Of a stretch of DNA of 64,000 bases, positions 1 to 7,906 are shown in pieces. The translations under genes were made by a program, and so were the position numbers. The notes beneath the pieces are model-generated. The model searched no databases and was not told the DNA's origin. It saw only the letters and a program-made list of their open reading frames with translations. Numbering within the stretch: position 1 is the first letter of the stretch; each line of letters begins with the position of its first letter. The stretch comes from Flavobacteriales bacterium (lineage in GTDB: Bacteria; Bacteroidota; Bacteroidia; Flavobacteriales_F; PHOS-HE28), in assembly GCA_016705955.1 (NCBI GenBank), contig JADJKO010000013.1, positions 28,281-92,280 on the forward strand, written 5' to 3'.

Positions 1-2211
1 GAAGTGCTGAGCGATGTGGTGCGCGTGATCCGCATGTTCCGGCCGGACATCATCATCACGCGCTTCCCGACCGATGGCGGCGGCGGACATGGGCACCACA
101 CCGCTTCCGCGATCCTCGCGCATGAAGCGTTCGATCTTGCTGGTGACCCAAAGGCATTTCCGGAACAACTGGAACAAGGCTTGGAAGTGTGGCAGCCACG
201 CCGCCTCTTCTTCAACGGCAGCAGCTGGTGGCGGAAGGATGTGGCGGAGCTGGCGAAGTCCGACCCCGATTGGTTCAGCGTGGATGTGGGCGGCTACGAC
301 CCGCTGCTGGGTCTGAGCTACACCGAGATCGCCGGACGCAGCCGCAGCATGCACAAGAGCCAGGGCTTTGGTGCCGCCGAAACACGCGGCGAGATGCTGG
401 AGTACCTGCATTTGGAGAAAGGCGATCGGCCGAAGACGAAGGATATTTTTGAGGGGGTCGATATGACGTGGGGGCGGGAGCCAGCCTCCAGTAAGCTGTC
501 TAAGCAAATCGAAAGCCTTATCATCAGTTATGAACCTGCGTCACCTTCCAATAGTATTCCCGCATTGCTTCGCTTGCATCAATCACTCACTGGCTTAGTA
601 CCGCCGAGTTGGGCCTGGTTTGACCTGGATACTGCAGTCGATCAGTTACTCCTTTACTGCGCTGGCATCTCGGTTCGATTGACACTCCCCTTCGAAACAA
701 TGCCAAACAACGACAGCATCTTAAGTGCCGATCTTGATGTCCTTGTTCGATCACAAGACAAAGTTCACATTGCCTCATACGGCGGAAGCTACTATGACGA
801 GTTCTATCCAGACGTCATGTGGTACAATGAAGTTGACACCGCCCTAGTCCCCAATGTCTTGTTCCATGAACGCATCGAACTCCCTGGCGCAATCAACTTC
901 GTGAGTCAGCCGTATTGGTTGGCCCGACCACACCTATTGCTGCATGAAGTAAGGAATCCCAGATTCATAGGAAAGCCTATTTCACCGAATAGCTCTGGTC
1001 CACTTCACATCTATACCCAGTTGGTCATGACCGAGTCAGACCACATCTATAATACGGTGGTTGCGGAGCATATATCCGTGGATCGCGTCGACGGCGAGCG
1101 CATCCGCCCGGTGTACGTCACACCCGTTGCCTCCATCATTCCGAAGACCAATATCCTGATCGCACGCGGTGGGACACAAACGATCGAAGTGGAAGTGGAA
1201 GCGCTGACCGATGATCTATATGGGCAAATGACCGCTAGTGCTCCCAAGGGCTGGAAATTCTCAGATCATTCGCGCCCTCTGAACGTTGCGATCCCCGGCT
1301 CCGCTCCAGTGTCCATGGGGTTGGTGCCCTTACCGGAAAATCAGTCCGCAGTGGACGTCTATGTTGCCCGGCGAAATGAACGAGAGAGCTTCACCTTTCG
1401 GTTGACCCCTTCCGCGAACGCAGAAGCCGGTGTGATCACATTCGCCTTTTCAGGCCTGAAGGGCAAGGCGGATCGCACCTTGCACGAGATCGACTACCCG
1501 CACATCATGCCGCAGGTGTACTACACGCCGGCGGAGGTGAAGTTGATCCCGCTGGATGTGAAGGTGAACGCGCAACGTGTCGGCTACATCAAGGGCGCAG
1601 GCGATGATGTGCCGCAGGCGATCGAGCGCTTGGGCGTTGCCGTGGAGATGGTGGATCCTTCCACCGCTACGCTGGAGAGCATTGCGAAGTACGACGCGAT
1701 CGTGGTGGGCATCCGTGCTTACAACACCGAGAAGGCCATGGCCGCCTTCAACCCAACTTTGATGAAGTACGTGGAGAACGGTGGCACCGTGGTGGCGCAG
1801 TACAACACGCGCAGCAGCGACATGGTCCTGCCGGATTCGCTCTTCGGCCCCTACCCGTTCAAACTCACCCGCGACCGCGTGACGGTGGAGGAAGCACCGC
1901 CCACATTCCTCGATCCGAAGCATCCGCTGCTGAACACGCCGAACACCATCACGATGGCCGACTTCGAGGGCTGGGTGCAGGAGCGCGGGCTGTACTTCAC
2001 AGGAAGTCTTGATCCGCATTACACGCCATTGATCGCATGGAATGATCCCAGCGAGCACCCGCTCAATGGCGGGCTCATCACCTGCGACTACGGCAAGGGG
2101 CGGTATGTATACACGGGCATCAGCTTCTTCCGCGAACTGCCTGCGGGGGTTCCGGGCGCGTATCGGCTGTTCGCCAACCTGATCTCGAACCGGTCCGTGC
2201 GCACGCCCTAG
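1..2211 (+). CDS. PIG-L family deacetylase with C-terminal ThuA-like domain (5' partial)
   Basis: The frame is open from base 1, so the N-terminus, including the family's zinc-binding AHPDD-type motif, lies outside the window. The visible start (FRPDIIITRFPTD then GGGGHGHHTASA, about residues 13-37) is the second half of a PIG-L (GlcNAc-PI de-N-acetylase-like) fold. The last ~230 residues (from GYIKGAGDDVPQAIERLG, through DAIVVGIRAYNT and VAQYNTRSSD, to YGKGRYVYTGISFFRELP) resemble the ThuA/glutamine-amidotransferase-like domain often fused to these enzymes. In this class of fused proteins the substrate is usually an N-acetylated sugar or glycoconjugate; the actual substrate is unknown. The central part (about 440-1075) is clearly AT-richer than both ends, which suggests mosaic origin. 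The stop is TAG. Confidence 0.85.
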   Translation, partial: EVLSDVVRVIRMFRPDIIITRFPTDGGGGHGHHTASAILAHEAFDLAGDPKAFPEQLEQGLEVWQPRRLFFNGSSWWRKDVAELAKSDPDWFSVDVGGYDPLLGLSYTEIAGRSRSMHKSQGFGAAETRGEMLEYLHLEKGDRPKTKDIFEGVDMTWGREPASSKLSKQIESLIISYEPASPSNSIPALLRLHQSLTGLVPPSWAWFDLDTAVDQLLLYCAGISVRLTLPFETMPNNDSILSADLDVLVRSQDKVHIASYGGSYYDEFYPDVMWYNEVDTALVPNVLFHERIELPGAINFVSQPYWLARPHLLLHEVRNPRFIGKPISPNSSGPLHIYTQLVMTESDHIYNTVVAEHISVDRVDGERIRPVYVTPVASIIPKTNILIARGGTQTIEVEVEALTDDLYGQMTASAPKGWKFSDHSRPLNVAIPGSAPVSMGLVPLPENQSAVDVYVARRNERESFTFRLTPSANAEAGVITFAFSGLKGKADRTLHEIDYPHIMPQVYYTPAEVKLIPLDVKVNAQRVGYIKGAGDDVPQAIERLGVAVEMVDPSTATLESIAKYDAIVVGIRAYNTEKAMAAFNPTLMKYVENGGTVVAQYNTRSSDMVLPDSLFGPYPFKLTRDRVTVEEAPPTFLDPKHPLLNTPNTITMADFEGWVQERGLYFTGSLDPHYTPLIAWNDPSEHPLNGGLITCDYGKGRYVYTGISFFRELPAGVPGAYRLFANLISNRSVRTP

Positions 2212-2272
2212 TATGCGGTGCGGTGTTGCGGTGGTAGCTTGATCCACTTACCTTGTATCCGCTCCCGGAAAC

Positions 2273-2722
2273 ATGGAACCCACAGACGACGGATCCAACG
2301 AACAAGTGGTGTTGAACGAGGCCTTCCTCACCATCACCCACCAGCGCAACAAGGGCCTGATCATCCTACGATGGAAGGGATATGCGGACCCTGCCAATTA
2401 CCGTCGCGGGCTGGATACGGCACGGGAATACGTGGCCACCCACAAGATCAAACGGTGGCTCGCCGACCTCCGGCACATGGATGCGATCCTTGCTTCCGAG
2501 GAGAAATGGACCAATGAGGATTGGTTCCCACGCTTGATCAAGACAGGTGAGTTGCGTCGGATGGCCATCCTTCCCTCCAAGGACTTCTTCAACAAGATGA
2601 GCGTGGAGCGCATCATGGACTACAGCGCTGGTGCCATCCAATTCAAGGTGGGCTACTTCCCTGACGAGGTGAGTTCCATGGAATGGCTCTTCGACGAGTC
2701 GATGAGCAAAGCGATCGCGTAG
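2273..2722 (+). CDS. STAS/SpoIIAA-like domain protein
   Basis: This 149-residue soluble protein has no signal peptide or membrane segment. Its pattern of alternating strands and helices (FLTITHQRNKGLIILRWKGYA, then a YRRGLDTAREYVATHKIKRWLADLRHMDAI core, then a C-terminal ILPSKDFFNKMSVERIM stretch) matches small Bacteroidota proteins assigned to the STAS/SpoIIAA-like superfamily, which act as regulatory or ligand-binding modules. The ATG is preceded by an AT-poor leader with a TACCTTGT box at about 2250, near the Bacteroidota -7 consensus TAnnTTTG. It stands alone, 61 bases after the PIG-L gene and about 190 before the DUF389 gene. The specific partner is unknown. Confidence 0.55.
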   Translation: MEPTDDGSNEQVVLNEAFLTITHQRNKGLIILRWKGYADPANYRRGLDTAREYVATHKIKRWLADLRHMDAILASEEKWTNEDWFPRLIKTGELRRMAILPSKDFFNKMSVERIMDYSAGAIQFKVGYFPDEVSSMEWLFDESMSKAIA

Positions 2723-2910
2723 GGTCGGGTTTGCGTGTGGAACCACCGGACCGCTGAAGCGATCCGGGCGGTGGATCTGAGGATCATCAGCCTTCGGCAG
2801 CGGATGTGGCTTTCCTTCGTGGAAGAGCCAAGCGGTCCGTTCAACGGTCCGGGATGCGTTGCTGCGCATGTCCGGTCCCGGGTCACGCAGACTTCAACAC
2901 ACCACCGACC

Positions 2911-3885
2911 ATGCCGAAGAAGCGCTACAACGAATGGGACCTGCGCCCGGGGATCTGGGGGATCCGGAACTACTACACCACGTTGGAGGAGCGCGCCAAG
3001 GCCGGTGCCGTCATCTCCCCAGGATACATCGCCATGGCGATGGCGGCGGCCGGTCTTGCCACCGCCGGCCTCCTGCTGAACAGTCCTGCGGCGATCATCG
3101 GTTCCATGTGCGTGGCCCCGTTCATGGCGCCATCGCGCGCGGTGTGCATCGGCACGATCTACCGGGAACCCGGGATCGTGTTCCGTGGCTTGGTGAAGCA
3201 GATCGGCGGCCTGTTGCTCATCGGCAGCGTGATCGCCTACGCGCTGACCACCTTCCTGCAGCATTACCTCGGTGGGTACACCATCACCCCGGAGATCGCT
3301 TTGCGCGCGATCCCCACTTCGCAGGACTTCGCGTTGAACCTCATCATCGCGATCTCCGCCGGCGCTGCAGCCTCCTTGGCGCTCACCGCCGAGCCGCGCC
3401 GGGTGGAAGCACCGTGGGGGCAGGTGCTGGATGCGGTGATCGGGGTGGAGATCGCCATCTCCTTGATGCCACCGGCAGCCGTGGTCGGCATCGGACTCGC
3501 ATTCGGGGATACGGAGGTGGCCACGCGCGCGTTGTTGCTGATGCTGCTGAACATCGTTGGCTTGAACATCCTCGGGAGTGGCGCCATCCTTCTGCTCCGA
3601 GGAGTACGCCGTCGTTTCCTGGACCAGGAGAAGGCCGTGCGCCAAACCACCGCAGAGACCATTATCCGGGTGCCCGGCTTCATTGATGAAGGCAGCACCA
3701 TCGACGTGACGCTGTTGAGCAAGCACGAGGCGTTGATCAACGTGGTCGTGCGTCGTCATTTCGGTGGCGAGGTGCCGAAGACCTTGGCCACCAGCATTGC
3801 GGAGGATGTGGAAACGCGCACCGGATGCAAGAGCGATATCACAGTGGATGTGATCCCGTTGATCACGCATCAAGGGTTGAAGTGA
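2911..3885 (+). CDS. DUF389 domain-containing membrane protein
   Basis: This 324-residue integral membrane protein has several hydrophobic segments (for example AMAMAAAGLATAGLLL, LLLIGSVIAYALTTFL, LLLMLLNIVGLNILGSGAILLL) and the family-typical motif NSPAAIIGSMCVAPFMAPSR. These identify the DUF389 (TIGR00341-like) family of unknown function. The C-terminal ~90 residues form a soluble tail ending SDITVDVIPLITHQGLK. An upstream in-frame GTG at 2806 would add 35 poorly conserved, cysteine-rich residues, so I take the ATG at 2911 (MPKKRYNEWD). The last 36 coding bases before HQGLK (3835-3870) recur with three mismatches at 7611-7646. Confidence 0.8.
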   Translation: MPKKRYNEWDLRPGIWGIRNYYTTLEERAKAGAVISPGYIAMAMAAAGLATAGLLLNSPAAIIGSMCVAPFMAPSRAVCIGTIYREPGIVFRGLVKQIGGLLLIGSVIAYALTTFLQHYLGGYTITPEIALRAIPTSQDFALNLIIAISAGAAASLALTAEPRRVEAPWGQVLDAVIGVEIAISLMPPAAVVGIGLAFGDTEVATRALLLMLLNIVGLNILGSGAILLLRGVRRRFLDQEKAVRQTTAETIIRVPGFIDEGSTIDVTLLSKHEALINVVVRRHFGGEVPKTLATSIAEDVETRTGCKSDITVDVIPLITHQGLK

Positions 3886-3979
3886 TCGGGCGCGCTTAAG
3901 GGGGATTCGGCCCAGGTGATATCCATCAGGTTCCGAGGAACCGTCCGGCACTTCCTTGCGTGGTCCCAATTGAAGAGCC

Positions 3980-4903
3980 ATGCGCCAGTTCCCACGCCAA
4001 CTCCTTTTCGCATTGTCCACCATGGCCATTCTCCAAGCCACGGCACAAGCGCCTGCCAATGATGCTTGCGCCAATCCACAAGCGGTGGCCTGCGGAACGA
4101 GCGTGACCGGTTCCACGCTGACCGCAACCACGGATGTCGGCCCGTTCTGCGGCACGGCCATCAGCGCACCGGGGGTATGGTACACCGTACAGGGCGTGAG
4201 CGGTTCGGTTACCGTTTCCACCTGTGCGCAGTTCGATTTCGACACCAAGATCAACGTGTACGAAGGCACCTGCGACGGGCTACAGTGCATTGGCGGGAAC
4301 GACGATGGAGGAGGTTGCGGACTTGGATCACAACTGACCTTCGCCACATGGGATGGTGGTGAATACCTGGTGCTGGTGCAGGGATACAACGGTACCATCG
4401 GGACCTTCACGCTGACGGTGGATTGCCAGGAGATCCCGAACGACGGCTGCGGCGGCGCACTTCCCATTAGCTGCGGCCAGACGGTGGATGGCACCACAGC
4501 GGGTGCGACACCGGAGGCGATCATTCCTTGTCAGACCACCCTTACCGCGCCCGCCGTGTGGTACGTGGCCACCGATCTGGTGGGCAATGTGGTGGCCACC
4601 ACCTGCCCCGACCCGGGGTACGATACGCAGTTGAGTGTATTCCGGGGAAGCTGTGGCACCCTCCCTTGTGTGGTCGGCAACAACGACACACCGGGCGTAG
4701 GCACCTGCTCCACCGTGCAATTCGATGCGCAGCCCGGCGAAACGTACTTCTTCCTTGTTCACGGCGTGGGCTCGGCCAGCGGACCGTTCAGCTGGGCGTG
4801 CATTGCACCACCTGCCCGGCACCGACCAACCTGGGCATCGCGACCACAGGCACGCAAGCGGCGGTGCAATGGACCACTTCCAACCCGGGTGCCCAGTTCG
4901 TGA
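3980..4903 (+). CDS. Secreted T9SS protein, 5' part (frameshifted)
   Basis: This is the N-terminal half of a large exported protein. The start MRQFPRQLLFALSTMAILQATAQA is a signal peptide. Two copies follow of a ~120-residue cysteine-rich repeat (NDACANPQAVACG... GVWYTVQG... STCAQFDFDTKINVYEGTC... CIGGNDD... GYNGTIGTFTLTVDC; then NDGCGGALPISCG... to SASGPFSWAC). Useful homology ends at about 4797. Downstream the frame encodes unrelated residues to the stop at 4903, while the expected TTCPAPTNLG continues in another frame. One inserted base or two deleted bases near 4797-4806 would join it to the following entry. The full product would be a cell-surface or secreted protein of about 720 residues, likely an adhesin or binding protein of unknown ligand. 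Confidence 0.7.
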   Translation: MRQFPRQLLFALSTMAILQATAQAPANDACANPQAVACGTSVTGSTLTATTDVGPFCGTAISAPGVWYTVQGVSGSVTVSTCAQFDFDTKINVYEGTCDGLQCIGGNDDGGGCGLGSQLTFATWDGGEYLVLVQGYNGTIGTFTLTVDCQEIPNDGCGGALPISCGQTVDGTTAGATPEAIIPCQTTLTAPAVWYVATDLVGNVVATTCPDPGYDTQLSVFRGSCGTLPCVVGNNDTPGVGTCSTVQFDAQPGETYFFLVHGVGSASGPFSWACIAPPARHRPTWASRPQARKRRCNGPLPTRVPSS

Positions 4904-6144
4904 TCGAATACGGACCTGCCGGTTTCACGCCGGGCACCGGCACGGTGATCACCGGCCAGAACGGGGTGGATGGCCCGCCGGTCACGATCAGCGGCCTCAC
5001 CGAAGAGACGGACTATGCCTTGTACCTCTACGAGCAATGCGCCACGGACAGCAGTTACGTTACTGGGCCCGTTGCCTTCACCACCCTGGGTCCCATGCCG
5101 CCGAATGCCATCTGCGCGGGGGCCTTGCCGATCGCTTGCGGCTATACCATCACGGCGAGCACGGCCACAGGGCTATTCACCGCCGGACCCGCCTGCGGCC
5201 CAGCGAACATCACCAGCAAGGGGCTGTGGTACGCCTTCTCCGGAACGGGCGAGGAGGTGACCTTGAGCACCTGCACCGGAACGGCCTACGATTCGAAGAT
5301 CAGCGTGTTCACCGGTTCGTGCAACGCGTTGCAATGCGTGGCGGGCAATGACGATGCCCCAGGTTGCGGCACCCGATCGCGCGTGGTGTTCCCGACCGTA
5401 CCCAGCACGGGCTACCTGGTGCTTGTGCATGGCTACAGCGCGGCGGAAGGCGATTTCACCCTGAGCATGACCTGCGCTCCTGCATGCAGCCCCGTGGCTG
5501 CGGGCGACCAATGCGCGGATGCGGTGTTGCTGACCCTTCAACAGCTCGGCACCTGCACCCCGATCGCCACAACGAACGTGTGCGCATACGCCGAAGTCCT
5601 ACCCAATCCGAGCTGCAACCCGTACGCGCCCATCGTCGATGTCTGGTTCAGGTTCAACAGCGGTCAAGCCGTGGGTCATCAGGTATTGCTGGATGCTGCG
5701 AACAGCCAGCCGCTCAACGTAGCGCTGTACGCGGCCTGCGGAGGCACGGAGATCAGCTGTACCATGGGTGTGGTGGGCGTGCTCACCTTGCCGGGCCTCG
5801 CCTCGGACACCGATCACCTCCTGCGCATTTGGAACGCCGGTGGCACCGATGCCGGAGCGTTCACCATCTGCGTGGAGGCCGACCTTTCCACCGGACTCAT
5901 GGATGCACCAGCGCACCAACCCACCGTGCTGTGGCCCGTGCCCACCACCGGACTTGTGTACCTGAACATGGACGGCACCGGACAACGTGTGGTGGTGCGC
6001 GATGCCGTGGGGCGCGTGGTGATGTCCACCCTGCTGCGTGGCCCTGCGCCGCAAGTGATCGATGCAAGCCGCTTGGTACCGGGAAGCTACTGGCTGCAGG
6101 ACTCCGGTTCGGGCGCGGTGATCGGCCGACTGGTGCGGGAATGA
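4804..6144 (+). CDS. Secreted T9SS protein, 3' part (frameshifted) with type A sorting domain
   Basis: This continues the gene begun at 3980. The frame is open from 4528, but only the part from TTCPAPTNLGIATTG (about 4804) is meaningful. It holds a fibronectin type III-like module (PAPTNLG... ISGLTEETDYALYLYEQC), a third copy of the cysteine-rich repeat (AICAGALPIACGYTITAS... CVAGNDDAPGCGTRSR... LVLVHGYSAAEGDFTLSMTC), one further beta-rich module, and a C-terminal T9SS type A sorting domain (LWPVPTTGLVYLNM... VVVRDAVGRVV... LVPGSYWLQ). The sorting domain predicts export through the type IX system and attachment or release at the surface. Repeats on both sides of the break are intact, so loss of function looks recent or the break is a sequence error. 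Confidence 0.7.
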   Translation, partial: CTTCPAPTNLGIATTGTQAAVQWTTSNPGAQFVIEYGPAGFTPGTGTVITGQNGVDGPPVTISGLTEETDYALYLYEQCATDSSYVTGPVAFTTLGPMPPNAICAGALPIACGYTITASTATGLFTAGPACGPANITSKGLWYAFSGTGEEVTLSTCTGTAYDSKISVFTGSCNALQCVAGNDDAPGCGTRSRVVFPTVPSTGYLVLVHGYSAAEGDFTLSMTCAPACSPVAAGDQCADAVLLTLQQLGTCTPIATTNVCAYAEVLPNPSCNPYAPIVDVWFRFNSGQAVGHQVLLDAANSQPLNVALYAACGGTEISCTMGVVGVLTLPGLASDTDHLLRIWNAGGTDAGAFTICVEADLSTGLMDAPAHQPTVLWPVPTTGLVYLNMDGTGQRVVVRDAVGRVVMSTLLRGPAPQVIDASRLVPGSYWLQDSGSGAVIGRLVRE

Positions 6145-6163
6145 CCCCGAGGAACGCGGCGGT

Positions 6164-6832
6164 TCACACCAGCTTGCGGATGGCTTCGCGCTCGCTCAAC
6201 GGCGCCAATTCTCTGGACCGCACGAAGGTGAGCACGGCATCGGGGTCCGTTTCGCCCAAGGACCGCAATGCCCAGCCGATGGCCTTTCGGATGAAGAAGT
6301 CCTTGTGACCCACGTGCCGATCGATGTTCGCGAAGAGCAACGCTTGGTCGGTGTCCTTCTTCCATCGGTTCTGGAAGATGATGGCCGTGCGGTTCAACCA
6401 CATATCGGTACTGCCGATCCAGTGCTTGTTCCACTTGGGGATCTCCTTCGGATAGCGCTTCAGGATCACACCCGCGCCATGGATCGCGAGCGCATCCACG
6501 GTATCCCACCAGCTCTTGGTGGTGATGAGTTCCTCGAGTAGCGGAAGGTGCTCGGGTGTGAACTTCTTCGCGTACTTCACCAGGAGGTCCACGGCCGCGT
6601 AGTGCATTTCGCGCTGAGGAACGCGGAAGGCGGAACGGACGATCGCCGGAAGGTCATCCAACGCCGGTGCGCCATGGATGGCCATGTGCTCCTTCATCAA
6701 CGCACGCCGCTCCGGTGTCTTGATGCCGAAGAAAGGGAAGTGATCCTTCATGTAGGCCTTCATCGCCAACGCATGCGCTTCGTTCGCGTGCCGCTTGAAC
6801 TCCGCGTGCAATGGAAGGAGGTACGAATGCAT
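6164..6832 (-). CDS. DNA alkylation repair protein (AlkD-like)
   Basis: This 222-residue all-helical protein is of the AlkD/AlkC HEAT-repeat glycosylase family, which excises alkylated bases without base flipping. Family signatures are MKAYMKDHFPFFGIKTPERRALM near the N-terminus, the REMHYAAVDLLVKYAKKF helix pair, and TKSWWDTVDALA and FIRKAIGWALRSLGETDP in the C-terminal half. I start at MHSYLLPLHAEF (6832) rather than an upstream GTG-type start that would add 26 residues overlapping the upstream gene. It lies 14 bases downstream of the methyltransferase gene on the same strand, so the two are probably co-transcribed. Confidence 0.85.
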   Translation of the reverse strand: MHSYLLPLHAEFKRHANEAHALAMKAYMKDHFPFFGIKTPERRALMKEHMAIHGAPALDDLPAIVRSAFRVPQREMHYAAVDLLVKYAKKFTPEHLPLLEELITTKSWWDTVDALAIHGAGVILKRYPKEIPKWNKHWIGSTDMWLNRTAIIFQNRWKKDTDQALLFANIDRHVGHKDFFIRKAIGWALRSLGETDPDAVLTFVRSRELAPLSEREAIRKLV

Positions 6833-6846
6833 CAGGTGATGACCGA

Positions 6847-7584
6847 TCAATGACCGACCCGCAAGTTCAACGTCCAATGCACCTCGCGCACTTTTGCCGG
6901 ATCGCCCCACGCAATGAGCAATTCCTCATGAACCAAGCCGATGGGATCGATGCCGTGTGCGGCGCGAAACTTCGTGCTCGCACTCCAAGTGCGCAGGTAG
7001 CCTTCGAGGCTATCGAGATCCATGTGGCTGATCATGTCGAAGGCCGGAGGGTCGATCGGATCGAAAGGGAAGTACAGATCCTTGTACCCGTGCTCGACGA
7101 TGCGGTTCGGTTCGATCCAGAAGGGATCGACGATCTCGCTGTGGAGCTTCCGGGTCAGGCGATCCACCTCCGGAGTGATCTGCGCGAAGGCGAAGCTCCA
7201 CGCCGCGATGACGCCGCCGGGTTTGAGCACACGGCGGACCTCTTGCACGAACGGCTCACCATGGAACCAGTGCAGGGCATTCGCCACGGTGATAAGGTCG
7301 ATGGAACCGGTGGCCAGTCCGCTGTTGAGCGCATCGGCTTTGCTGTACATGATGCGATCGTGTGGTACGGCATGCGCCATCAACTCCTCGCTGATGTCCG
7401 TGGCAACCACGCTATCGAAATGCTCCACGAGTGCTGACGCGGACTGACCTGTTCCCGTGGCGCAGTCCCACGCGAGTTGGCGCGAAGGAGCGATCGACGC
7501 GAGGTAGGCGAAGAGCGCCTCCGGATAGCGCGGCCGGAAGCGCGCGTACTCCTTGGCGATGGGCGCGAAGAAGTTCTCTTTCAC
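6847..7584 (-). CDS. Class I SAM-dependent methyltransferase
   Basis: This 245-residue protein has the Rossmann-type methyltransferase fold. Motif I is WDCATGTGQSA (about residues 39-49), the acidic end of strand 2 is VVATDISEE, motif III is SIDLITVANALHWF, and RVLKPGGVIAAWSF follows motif IV. It belongs to the methyltransferase domain 11/25 group; HWFHGEPF is typical of trans-aconitate or small-molecule methyltransferases. The natural substrate cannot be told from the sequence. The start MKENFFAPIAKEYARFRPRYP matches the family's usual beginning. It is the promoter-proximal gene of a likely two-gene operon with the AlkD-like gene. Confidence 0.85.
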   Translation of the reverse strand: MKENFFAPIAKEYARFRPRYPEALFAYLASIAPSRQLAWDCATGTGQSASALVEHFDSVVATDISEELMAHAVPHDRIMYSKADALNSGLATGSIDLITVANALHWFHGEPFVQEVRRVLKPGGVIAAWSFAFAQITPEVDRLTRKLHSEIVDPFWIEPNRIVEHGYKDLYFPFDPIDPPAFDMISHMDLDSLEGYLRTWSASTKFRAAHGIDPIGLVHEELLIAWGDPAKVREVHWTLNLRVGH

Positions 7585-7610
7585 GGATCCGAAGCTACCG
7601 ATCGGAAGCC

Positions 7611-7646
7611 GAGATCACCGTGGATGTGATCCCGTTGATCTCGCAT
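7611..7646 (+). pseudogene. Remnant of a second DUF389 gene tail
   Basis: These 36 bases match 3835-3870, the end of the DUF389 gene, at 33 of 36 positions. They encode EITVDVIPLISH where the intact gene encodes DITVDVIPLITH. No start, upstream domain or stop at the expected place remains; the frame runs on to 7766 without further similarity. It sits just upstream of the methyltransferase start at the left edge of the IS110-containing island. I read it as a leftover of a divergent DUF389 copy. Confidence 0.5.
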
Positions 7647-7681
7647 CCGGTTCTCATCCAACTGCCGGATCATCCGCTCAA

Positions 7682-7720
7682 GAGCAGCGGACAGAGGGCG
7701 GTGGTTCGGGAGGACACCTA
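7682..7720 (+). repeat. Left copy of ~40-bp imperfect direct repeat around IS110
   Basis: GAGCAGCGG at the start and GGGAGGACACCT at the end, with GCGGTGGTTCG between, match 9453-9493 (GAGCAGCGG... GCGGTGGTTTG... GGAGGACACC) with a few substitutions and a small length difference. The two copies face the same way and bracket the IS110 transposase and its non-coding end. They could be a dispersed genomic repeat or relics of the insertion. Confidence 0.5.
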
Positions 7721-7778
7721 TTCTATGTCAAAAGCAAGCGTTGTGAGAAGTTTATTTCAGGCATGAGGAACTCCAGGC

Positions 7779-7809
7779 ATGTGTCAGGGGCGAAGTGCCC
7801 CCGACACAT
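7779..7809. other. Strong hairpin next to IS110 3' end
   Basis: A 13-base arm ATGTGTCAGGGGC, a GAAGT loop and the arm GCCCCCGACACAT pair with a single mismatch. It is about 100 bases beyond the transposase stop. It could be the structured far end of the element or a bidirectional terminator; no T-run follows on the transposase strand, so the terminator reading is weak. Confidence 0.5.
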
Positions 7810-7906
7810 GTTCATGCCTGTCGTACATCGCGCTTATCCCGGCAGGTTGCTCTCCAGCAGAGCCCGCTTCCGTTTGAGCGCGATGTGCGAAGTTGCGGCT
7901 ATCCGA

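Larger units (their letters stand above)
7585..7906. other. Intergenic stretch at left edge of the accessory island
   Basis: These ~320 bases between the methyltransferase start and the IS110 transposase stop hold no convincing gene. They contain the DUF389 remnant (7611-7646), one copy of a ~40-base repeat (7682-7720) and a strong hairpin (7779-7809). The rest shows nothing recognisable. Confidence 0.6.

Noticed and set aside
2653..4524. 623-residue open frame on the minus strand
   Set aside because: It runs antisense across the DUF389 and T9SS genes, shows no family motifs and has a composition typical of a GC-rich shadow frame.
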